DNA from: Hylemonella sp.
GTDB taxonomy: Bacteria > Pseudomonadota > Gammaproteobacteria > Burkholderiales > Burkholderiaceae_C
Direction: 5' to 3'
NCBI RefSeq assembly: GCF_027532185.1
Contig: NZ_JAPZSV010000002.1
Location: forward strand, 248,001 to 312,000
DNA: 64,000 nt
The notes under the pieces were generated by a model that was not told the DNA's origin, made no database searches, and saw nothing but the letters and a program-made list of their open reading frames with translations. Position numbers and translations under genes: made by a program. Shown here in pieces: positions 37,634-44,513 of this stretch. Each line of letters opens with the position of its first letter. Position 1 is the stretch's first letter.

Positions 37634-38773
37634 ATGAACACCATTGCCCCCCCTCAACCCGCGGAAGCCGACCAAGACCTCGCCGAGCAGGCCCGCCCGG
37701 GCCACGGCATTCCCTCGCAGGATCCGGACCCCGCGGCCCAGAGCCCCATGGACTCGCAGGACGCGGAGCGCGAGGCCAACTCGGCGCTTGCCGGCGGCGG
37801 TGCCGTGGCAGGCATGGCCACGGGTGCGGCCATCGGGGTCGCCGTCGGCGGTCCGGTCGGCGTGGTGATTGGTGTCACGCTGGGCGCCATGGTCGGGGCC
37901 CTGGGCGGTGCAGCAGCCGGCACGGACGCATCGCCTGACAACGAGGACATCGCCGAGGCGGATGCCGCAGACACCGTGCGCCTGCACGTTGAGGACAGCG
38001 GCGGCAGCGGTCGCCCGCTGCTGCTGATCCATGGCTGGCCCCTGTCCGCGAGTGCCTGGGATGCACAGGTATCGGTCTTCCGGGACGCAGGCTACCGCGT
38101 CGTAGCCTATGACCGACGGGGTTTCGGCCGCTCGGACAAGCCGGACGCGGACTACGGTTACGACATGCTGGCCGACGACCTGCAGCGCGTCATCGACCAG
38201 TGCGGCCTGCAGGATGTGACGCTGGTGGGCTTCTCGATGGGCGGCGGCGAGGTGGCGCGCTATATCGGGCGCCATGGCGAGTCGCGTCTGCACAGTGTGG
38301 TCTTTGCCGCGGCCGTGCCGCCCTACCTGATGAAGACCGCCGACAATCCCGACGGCCCGCTGACCCCCGAGAAGGCGCAGGAGAAACGTGAGGCGCTCGA
38401 GAACGACCGCAGCGACTACTTCGACCAGTTCACCCGGAAATTCTTCTCGGCCTACGGCACACTGCAGGTCACCGAGTCCCAGCGCAGCGACACGATCGCG
38501 CTGTGCCAACAGTCGGCGCAGCATGCCGCGCTGGCCTGCATGGACGCGTTCAACACCACCGACTTCCGCCCCGACCTGAAGAAGGTGACCATCCCCACCC
38601 TGGTGATCCATGGCACGGCCGACGCCATCGTGCCCATTGGCGGCTCGGGCCTGCGCACCCATCACGCCATCCCCCACAGCAGGCTGGTGAGCGTGAGCGG
38701 CGCGCCGCACGGCCTGAACGTCTCGCATCGACAGACCTTCAACGACGCGCTGCAGGACTTCCTACGCACCTGA
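37634..38773 (+). CDS. Alpha/beta hydrolase with glycine-zipper N-terminal module
   Basis: A 379-residue protein. Residues 1-45 are polar and proline-rich. Residues about 50-98 form a glycine-zipper-like hydrophobic stretch (GGAVAGMATGAAIGVAVGG and GVTLGAMVGALGGAAAG) that may insert in or associate with membrane. From about 113 a haloperoxidase-like alpha/beta hydrolase follows: LLLIHGWPLSASAWD, nucleophile GFSMGGGEVARY, acid in HGTADAIVP, base in GAPHGLN. AGGAG lies seven bases before the ATG. The N-terminal module is unusual for this hydrolase group, which normally begins near the beta sheet. The substrate is unknown. Confidence 0.8.
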   Translation: MNTIAPPQPAEADQDLAEQARPGHGIPSQDPDPAAQSPMDSQDAEREANSALAGGGAVAGMATGAAIGVAVGGPVGVVIGVTLGAMVGALGGAAAGTDASPDNEDIAEADAADTVRLHVEDSGGSGRPLLLIHGWPLSASAWDAQVSVFRDAGYRVVAYDRRGFGRSDKPDADYGYDMLADDLQRVIDQCGLQDVTLVGFSMGGGEVARYIGRHGESRLHSVVFAAAVPPYLMKTADNPDGPLTPEKAQEKREALENDRSDYFDQFTRKFFSAYGTLQVTESQRSDTIALCQQSAQHAALACMDAFNTTDFRPDLKKVTIPTLVIHGTADAIVPIGGSGLRTHHAIPHSRLVSVSGAPHGLNVSHRQTFNDALQDFLRT

Positions 38774-38893
38774 AGCCCGGGCTGACCGGGCCCGGCCCGG
38801 CGGCCCGCCGCACGCACGACGTCGCCCCGGCGATGTCGGCCACTGGCGACGGCCAGGGCCCAAGCCAGGACAGGACGATCACGGACAGCCCGC

Positions 38894-38899
38894 TAAAAT
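38894..38899 (+). promoter_or_regulatory. Putative -10 element of the aryl polyene operon
   Basis: TAAAAT in the context CGCTAAAATGCC, 44 bases before the first acyl carrier protein gene. The region 38774-38943 is otherwise very GC-rich. No convincing -35 is visible. Confidence 0.45.
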
Positions 38900-38943
38900 G
38901 CCGGGTTCCCCTACTCTTGCAACCCCACCGTCGTCGCCCGCCC

Positions 38944-39216
38944 ATGAGCACCACCGCCACCCTGACCGATTTCGAGCGCGAGATTGCCCAGTTCATCGTC
39001 ACCACGCTGAACCTGGAGGTCGCCCCCGACCAGATCTCGCCGACGGACCCGCTGTACGGCGAGGGCCTGGGCCTGGACTCGATCGACGTGCTGGAGATCG
39101 CGCTCGCGGTCTCCAAGCAGTACGGATTCCAGATGCGCTCGGACGATCCCGACAACGTCACCATCTTCAGTTCGCTGCGCAATCTGGCTGCCCACATCGC
39201 CTCGCACCGGGTCTGA
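38944..39216 (+). CDS. Acyl carrier protein (aryl polyene cluster, first)
   Basis: A 90-residue acyl carrier protein. The phosphopantetheine serine is S46 in GLGLDSIDVLE. It would carry the growing polyene or the aryl starter in the type II polyketide system (ApeE/ApeF role in described aryl polyene clusters). It opens the rightward operon of twelve genes ending with the ketoreductase. In-frame sequence upstream of the ATG belongs to another frame of the hydrolase and is not part of the gene. Confidence 0.88.
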   Translation: MSTTATLTDFEREIAQFIVTTLNLEVAPDQISPTDPLYGEGLGLDSIDVLEIALAVSKQYGFQMRSDDPDNVTIFSSLRNLAAHIASHRV

Positions 39217-39235
39217 GCGCGCAGCTCTTCTGGCC

Positions 39236-39763
39236 ATGAAGACCGGTCTGTGGCTCAAGCTGGCGCTGGTCGCCCTGCTGGTGCTGGGCTATCCGCTGGG
39301 CATGCACTGGCTGCTCACGGCCTCGTCCTGGTCGCACCAGGCCCTGGCCTGGTTCAGCCTGGCACAGAACGTGGGCATGCAGCTGCTGCTGGCCCTTTTC
39401 TTCGGTCTGACGCTGCGGCCCGGCCAGGAGCCGCTGATCGCGCGCTTTGCCCGCCGCATCCACGGCGCCGACTACAGCCCGCGCATTGCACGCTACGCAC
39501 GCCAGGCCACATGGGCCTGGACGCTCTTCTTCGTGGCCATGGTGCTGACACCCATTGTGCTCTTCGCCTGGACCTCGGTCGAGGTCTTCTCCTTCTTCGT
39601 CAACGTGCTCTCGCTGCCGCTGCTGGGCGCCATGTTCGTGGCCGAGTACGCCGCGCGCCGCTGGTGCCTGCGCGGCATTGCGCACGTGCCGCTGGCGCGC
39701 AGCTTCACCCTCTACCGCGACGAGCGTCGCGCGGCCGACGCCGTCGCCCCGCCCAAGCCCTGA
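39236..39763 (+). CDS. Small integral membrane protein (aryl polyene cluster)
   Basis: A 175-residue protein with about four hydrophobic helices (about residues 5-25, 38-60, 90-115, 118-140) and a charged C-terminus. It matches in size and position the COG4648-type membrane protein found between the carrier protein and ligase genes in other aryl polyene clusters (ApeG-like, from memory of cluster layout). The biochemical role is unknown. It starts 19 bases after the carrier protein gene. Confidence 0.75.
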   Translation: MKTGLWLKLALVALLVLGYPLGMHWLLTASSWSHQALAWFSLAQNVGMQLLLALFFGLTLRPGQEPLIARFARRIHGADYSPRIARYARQATWAWTLFFVAMVLTPIVLFAWTSVEVFSFFVNVLSLPLLGAMFVAEYAARRWCLRGIAHVPLARSFTLYRDERRAADAVAPPKP

Positions 39764-39765
39764 CC

Positions 39766-41931
39766 ATGCCCGCCTTGTTCTCGCATCGCTCGCCGCAGGC
39801 CGTGATGGCCTGGTCCAACGGTCGTGCCATCACGGCGCTGGACGTCCTGGCCGCCGCGCGTCACATGGCCGCGCGCCTGCCCGAGGGCAGTCCCGTGCTC
39901 AATCTCTGCAGCAAGCGTCACCACTTCGCCGTGGTCCTGGCGGCCGCGCTGCTGCGCGGCGTGCCCCTGCTGCTGCCTTCGACGCGCACACCCGAAATGC
40001 TGCAGCGCCTGGGCCATCAGCACCCAGGCCTGCAGGCCGTCGTGGACGCGCCCGGTGACAGCGGCGGCCTGCCGCAGATCATCTACGAGCGTGGCCCCGT
40101 TCCCACGCCCGGCGATGCCTTCGAGGTGCCCGACATCCCGGCCGATCAGGTCGCCGCCTACGTCTTCACCTCGGGCTCCACCGGCGACCCCGTGCCCCAC
40201 GTCAAGCACTGGGGCCTGCTGGTCGACAACGCCCAGGGCGCGGGCCGGCGCGTGCGCGAATGGCTGGGCACGGACGCGCCCTTCACCGTCACCGGTACCG
40301 TGCCGGCCCAGCACATGTACGGCTTCGAATCGACGGTGCTGCTGCCCCTGCTCAACGAGGGCGTGATCGACGCCAGCCATCCCTTCTACCCGGCCGACAT
40401 CGTGCAGGCGCTGGAGAGCACGCCCGCACCGCGCCTGCTGGTCAGCACACCTTTCCACTTGCGCACCCTGATCGAGTCGGACCTGGCCGTGCCCCCGCTG
40501 GCCCTGCTGCTCAGCGCCACCGCGCCGCTGGCGCCGCAGCTTGCGCGCCGGGCCGAGGAACGACTGGGCGCGCCGCTGCTGGAGATCTACGGCAGCACCG
40601 AGACCGGCCAGATCGCCACGCGCCGCGGCTCGGCCGGCGAACTCTGGCAGACCTTTGACGGCGTGCAGGTCCAGGCCCTGCCCACGCCTGCGGGCGAGGA
40701 GCTGCGCTTCGCGGCCAGCGGCGGCCATGTGGAAGGCGTGGTGCCCTTGTCGGACGTGCTCGATCTGCAGTCGCCCACACGCTTCGCCCTGCTGGGTCGC
40801 CATGCGGACATGGTCAACATCGCGGGCAAGCGCACCTCGCTGGCCTACCTCAACCACCAGCTCAACAGCATCCCCGGCGTGATCGACGGCGCGCTCTACT
40901 GGCCACAGGACGCGGCGCACGATGCCCAGGCCCGCATCCAGCGCCCGCTGGCCTTCGTCGTTGCCCCGGGCCTGGACGAGGCCACGCTGCAGCACGCCCT
41001 GCGCGAGCGCATCGACCCGGCCTTCCTGCCCCGCCCGGTCCATTTCGTGGCTGCGCTGCCGCGCAATGCCACGGGCAAGCTGCCGCAGCAGGCCCTGGCC
41101 GAACTCGCGCGCCAGTTTCACCCGCCCGTCGCCGCCCAGGCTGCGACGCGGCCGCGCTGGAAGCCCTCCCCCCTGGTCACCGGCTCGTTGGGCCTGCACG
41201 CCGTGGCGGCCGCCGGCCTCTTCACGCCGGCCTGGCCCTGGAGCGTGGGCGCGCTCGTCGCCAACCACGCCGTGATCGCGACCACTGGCCTGTGGCCGCG
41301 CAGCACCTGGCTGGGCCCCAACCTGCTGCACCTGCCGCGCCACCGACCCGAGGTGGCCATCACCATCGACGACGGCCCCGATCCCGAGGTCACGCCCGCC
41401 GTGCTGGACCTGCTGGAGCAGCACGGCGCGGTCGCCACCTTCTTCTGCCCGGGCGCGCGGGTGCAGCAGCACCCGGCCCTGGCGCGCGAGATCGTGCGAC
41501 GTGGCCACGCCATCGGCAACCACAGCCAGCACCACCGCCATCACTTCTCGGTCATGGGTCCGGGTGCGCTGCGGCGCGAGATCGGCGTCGCGCAGGACAG
41601 CATCGCCCAGGTCACAGGCGTCAAGCCCAGCTTCTTCCGCGCCCCCGCGGGCCTGCGCAACATCTTCCTCGACCCCGTGCTGCACGCACTGGACCTGCGC
41701 CTGGCCAGCTGGACGCGACGTGGCTTCGATACCCGCACGGGCGACGCGGACCTGGTGCTGCGTCGTCTCACGCGCGGCCTCGCCCAGGGTGACATCCTGC
41801 TGCTGCACGACCACCACGCCGCGCGCACGCCCCAGGGCCGGGCCGTGCTGCTGGACGTGCTGCCGCCGCTGCTCGCCACCCTGCGGGAACGCGGGCTGCA
41901 GACCGTGCCCCTGCGTCCTGAACGGCTCTGA
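39766..41931 (+). CDS. AMP-ligase fused to NodB-type polysaccharide deacetylase
   Basis: A 721-residue two-domain protein. The N-terminal ANL domain (about 1-450) has the P-loop TSGSTGDPVPHVKHWG from T135, YGSTETGQIATR, LGRHADMVNIAGKR and the A10 motif ATGKL with K438. It likely activates the aryl starter acid for loading on carrier protein (ApeH-like). A linker with two hydrophobic stretches follows (about 468-515). The C-terminal NodB domain (about 528-715) has TIDDGPDP (D535, D536), HSQHH (H586, H590), RAPAGLRN and LLLHDHH, so its metal site and catalytic residues look intact. The ATG is three bases after the upstream stop. The ligase-deacetylase fusion is the oddest feature of the cluster. 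Confidence 0.88.
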   Translation: MPALFSHRSPQAVMAWSNGRAITALDVLAAARHMAARLPEGSPVLNLCSKRHHFAVVLAAALLRGVPLLLPSTRTPEMLQRLGHQHPGLQAVVDAPGDSGGLPQIIYERGPVPTPGDAFEVPDIPADQVAAYVFTSGSTGDPVPHVKHWGLLVDNAQGAGRRVREWLGTDAPFTVTGTVPAQHMYGFESTVLLPLLNEGVIDASHPFYPADIVQALESTPAPRLLVSTPFHLRTLIESDLAVPPLALLLSATAPLAPQLARRAEERLGAPLLEIYGSTETGQIATRRGSAGELWQTFDGVQVQALPTPAGEELRFAASGGHVEGVVPLSDVLDLQSPTRFALLGRHADMVNIAGKRTSLAYLNHQLNSIPGVIDGALYWPQDAAHDAQARIQRPLAFVVAPGLDEATLQHALRERIDPAFLPRPVHFVAALPRNATGKLPQQALAELARQFHPPVAAQAATRPRWKPSPLVTGSLGLHAVAAAGLFTPAWPWSVGALVANHAVIATTGLWPRSTWLGPNLLHLPRHRPEVAITIDDGPDPEVTPAVLDLLEQHGAVATFFCPGARVQQHPALAREIVRRGHAIGNHSQHHRHHFSVMGPGALRREIGVAQDSIAQVTGVKPSFFRAPAGLRNIFLDPVLHALDLRLASWTRRGFDTRTGDADLVLRRLTRGLAQGDILLLHDHHAARTPQGRAVLLDVLPPLLATLRERGLQTVPLRPERL

Positions 41932-41948
41932 CTATCAAGGCGCCCACC

Positions 41949-41954
41949 TACAAT
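41949..41954 (+). promoter_or_regulatory. Possible internal promoter -10 before the methyltransferase
   Basis: TACAAT, with CTGACT 15 bases upstream as a weak -35. The hexamer overlaps the first in-frame ATG of the methyltransferase at 41953, which favours the later ATG at 41980 as start. The call rests on the -10 alone. Confidence 0.35.
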
Positions 41955-41979
41955 GCGCCACCCTGGTGCATCCCCTCTC

Positions 41980-42708
41980 ATGTCCAAAGTCCCGCTGCCT
42001 CCCGTCCTGCTCGAACAAGCCACCGCGCCCTACCGCCCGCTGGGCAAGTTCGCCTGGCATTTCGCGCGCGGCAAGCTCGGCGGTGACCCGGCCTTTGCCG
42101 GGCTGTTGCAACGCGGCCTGATCCCGGCCCGCGCGCGTGTGCTCGACATCGGCTGCGGCCAGGGCCTGCTCGCTGCACTGCTGGGCAGCCTCACGGGCAA
42201 CTCGCCGGCCGAGCGCGCTTGGCCAGCGGGCTGGGCTCCGCCGCCCACGGGTGTGCAGGTGCACGGGATCGAACTCATGCCGCGCGACGTCGAACGCGCG
42301 CAACAGGCCCTGGCCCACCTCGGCGAGCGCGCCCGCTTCACGCTGGGCGATATGTGCACCACTGACTTCAGCCCGGCCGACACCGTGGTCATCCTCGACG
42401 TGCTGCACTACGTGAACGAAGCCGCGCAGGAGGATGTGCTGCGTCGCGTGTGGGAAGCGCTGGCGCCCGGTGGCGTGCTGCTGCTGCGCGTGGGCGACGC
42501 TGCGGCCGGCCTGCCTTTCAAGATCAGCAACTGGGTCGACGCGGTGGTCTTCTTCGTGCGCGGCCACGGCCTCTCGCGCCTCTACTGCCGCCCCCTGAGC
42601 GCGTGGCAGGCGCTGTTGCAGCGCCTGGGCTTTGCCGTGGACACCGTCCCCATGCACGCCGGCACGCCCTTTGCCAACATCCTGCTGATCGCCCGCAAGC
42701 CGGCCTGA
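41980..42708 (+). CDS. Class I SAM-dependent methyltransferase (aryl polyene cluster)
   Basis: A 242-residue Rossmann-fold methyltransferase. The SAM-binding motif is VLDIGCGQGLLAALLG; VHGIELMPRDVERAQ and FTLGDMCTTDF follow as motifs II and III. In aryl polyene systems a methyltransferase of this kind modifies the aromatic head group. An insertion of about 20 residues after motif I (GNSPAERAWPAGWAPPP) is noticeable. The alternative start at 41953 would add nine residues. It is followed four bases later by the small dehydratase gene. Confidence 0.82.
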   Translation: MSKVPLPPVLLEQATAPYRPLGKFAWHFARGKLGGDPAFAGLLQRGLIPARARVLDIGCGQGLLAALLGSLTGNSPAERAWPAGWAPPPTGVQVHGIELMPRDVERAQQALAHLGERARFTLGDMCTTDFSPADTVVILDVLHYVNEAAQEDVLRRVWEALAPGGVLLLRVGDAAAGLPFKISNWVDAVVFFVRGHGLSRLYCRPLSAWQALLQRLGFAVDTVPMHAGTPFANILLIARKPA

Positions 42709-42712
42709 GCCC

Positions 42713-43003
42713 ATGACCACGCTGCCGCTGCCCATCGAGACCGACCACCCGGCCTATGCCGGCCACTTCCCGGGCCGGCCGATCCTGCCGGGCGTGGTCC
42801 TGCTCGACCGGGCGCAGCGCGCCCTCGAACTTGCCTGCGGCTGCCGCATCACCGGCCTGGCCCAGGCCAAGTTCCTCAGCCCGGTGACGCCCGGGGAGCT
42901 GCTGGCGCTGGATTACGAGGCCGGCGCTGCCGGCCTGCGCTTTGAGATCCGCTGTGGCACGCGTCGCGTCGCCAGCGGGCGCTACAGCCTCGCCCAGCCA
43001 TGA
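42713..43003 (+). CDS. Small hot-dog fold dehydratase (ApeI-like)
   Basis: A 96-residue single hot-dog protein. The hallmark is HFPGRPILPGVVLLD near residues 18-32, the FabZ/FabA-type active-site region. It is shorter than FabZ (about 145 residues) and matches the compact dehydratase subunit seen in aryl polyene clusters, which acts with a second dehydratase. It overlaps the next gene by 4 bases (ATGA), meaning coupled translation. Confidence 0.8.
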   Translation: MTTLPLPIETDHPAYAGHFPGRPILPGVVLLDRAQRALELACGCRITGLAQAKFLSPVTPGELLALDYEAGAAGLRFEIRCGTRRVASGRYSLAQP

Positions 43004-43938
43004 GCGCCGCGCCCGATCCATCCGCCGACCAGACGCCGACCTGGCTGCAGCGCAAGGAACGCGGCAGCCTGCTGCTGCTGCGCCTCATGACCTGGCTCTC
43101 GCTGACCCTGGGCCGGCGTCTCACGCGCCCCATCGTCTACGGCATTGCGCTCTACTTCGTGCTGGCCGTGCCGGCGGCGCGCCGGGCCTCGCGCGACTAT
43201 CTGCGCCGCGCGCTGGGCCGCCCCGCACGCTGGGGCGATCTGTACCGCCATATCCTGGCCTTCGCCAGCACCATCCACGACCGCGTCTACCTGCTCAACG
43301 ACCGGCACGAGCTCTTCGATCTGCGCATCCACGGTCAGGACATCTTCGAGGGTCCGAATGCGCCGCAGGGCGGCTTCCTGATCTTCGGCGCCCACCTGGG
43401 CAGCTTCGAGGTGCTGCGCGCCATCGCCCGGCGTGACAGCAGGCAGCGGGTCTGCGCTGCCATGTACCCGGAGAACGCGCGCCTGCTCAACAACATGCTG
43501 GCCCAGGTCAACGCCGAGGTCGTGCTGGACATCATCCCGCTGGGCCGCATGGATTCCATCTTCCAGCTCAACGAGCGCATCGAGGCCGGCGCCATGGTCG
43601 CCCTGCTGGCCGACCGCGCTGTCGTGCCCGACACCTACCTGAGCGTGCCCCTCTTTGGCGAAACCGCGCCCTTCCCGCTCGGCCCCTTCCGGCTCGCGGC
43701 CATCCTGCGCCGCCCGGTCTGCTTCATGACCGGCCTGTACCGCGGCGGCAATCGCTACGACATCCACTTCGAGCGCCTGGCCGATTTCAGTGCCGTTCCC
43801 GCAGGCCAACGCGATGCCGCGCTGCGTGCGGCCATCGAACGCTACGCGGTGTTACTGGAAAAGCACGCCAGCGCCGCACCCTACAACTGGTTCAATTTCT
43901 ACGACTTCTGGAAGGGAGACGCCTGTGCATCGCGTTGA
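43000..43938 (+). CDS. LpxL/HtrB-type acyltransferase (COG4261-like)
   Basis: A 312-residue lysophospholipid acyltransferase-superfamily protein with one N-terminal membrane segment (about 43-60). The HxxxxE active-site motif is in FGAHLGSFEVLRA. Further conserved pieces are ALLADRAVVPDTYLSVPLFG and YNWFNFYDFWK, the latter typical of COG4261 proteins. In aryl polyene clusters it is thought to attach the polyene or a fatty acid to the lipid anchor. It overlaps both neighbours (4 and 14 bases). Confidence 0.82.
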   Translation: MSAAPDPSADQTPTWLQRKERGSLLLLRLMTWLSLTLGRRLTRPIVYGIALYFVLAVPAARRASRDYLRRALGRPARWGDLYRHILAFASTIHDRVYLLNDRHELFDLRIHGQDIFEGPNAPQGGFLIFGAHLGSFEVLRAIARRDSRQRVCAAMYPENARLLNNMLAQVNAEVVLDIIPLGRMDSIFQLNERIEAGAMVALLADRAVVPDTYLSVPLFGETAPFPLGPFRLAAILRRPVCFMTGLYRGGNRYDIHFERLADFSAVPAGQRDAALRAAIERYAVLLEKHASAAPYNWFNFYDFWKGDACASR

Positions 43939-44512
43939 GGCTTTCGTGCGGCGCGCGCTGCTGCTCGCCCTGCTGTTCACCGGCTTGCCGGCCGCGCACG
44001 CCGCCGACTGGCAGCTGGCCGACCTCATGCAGCAGCTGGCCCAGGTCAAGAACGCACAGGCCCGCTTCGTCGAGCGCAAGTACATCGCCCTGCTGGACAA
44101 GCCGGTCGAGTCCTCGGGCGAGCTCTCCTTCACCGCGCCCGACCGCATGGAGATGCGCACGCTGCGGCCCAAGAAGCAGTCTCTGCTGCTCGACGGCAAC
44201 CGCCTGACCATGGAGCAGGACGGACGCGCGCGCACGGTCAGCCTGCAGTCCTACCCCGAGGTGGCGGCCTTTGTCGAAGGCATACGCGGTACCCTGGCCG
44301 GCGACCGCCAGGCGCTGGAGCGCGTCTACCAGGTGCATCTGATCGGCAATGCGGCGCGCTGGCAGCTGCTGCTGGTGCCGCGTGAGGCGGCCATGGGACG
44401 CATCATCAGCCGCATCCGCATCGGTGGTAGCCAGGGCGAGGTGCTCAGCGTGGCCTATGACCACGCCGATGGCGACCGCTCCGAGATGCAGATCACGCCC
44501 GTACGCCCCTGA
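43925..44512 (+). CDS. LolA-like periplasmic carrier protein
   Basis: A 195-residue exported protein. The signal peptide VHRVEAFVRRALLLALLFTG ends at AAHA before ADWQ. The mature part has LMQQLAQVKNAQARFVERKY and YIALLDKPVESSGELSFTAPDR, typical of the LolA/outer-membrane lipoprotein carrier fold. It probably carries the polyene lipid across the periplasm after export by the MMPL protein that follows. The start is GTG at 43925, preceded by GGGAG; no ATG is available at the signal peptide. Confidence 0.82.
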   Translation: MHRVEAFVRRALLLALLFTGLPAAHAADWQLADLMQQLAQVKNAQARFVERKYIALLDKPVESSGELSFTAPDRMEMRTLRPKKQSLLLDGNRLTMEQDGRARTVSLQSYPEVAAFVEGIRGTLAGDRQALERVYQVHLIGNAARWQLLLVPREAAMGRIISRIRIGGSQGEVLSVAYDHADGDRSEMQITPVRP

Positions 44513-44513
44513 C

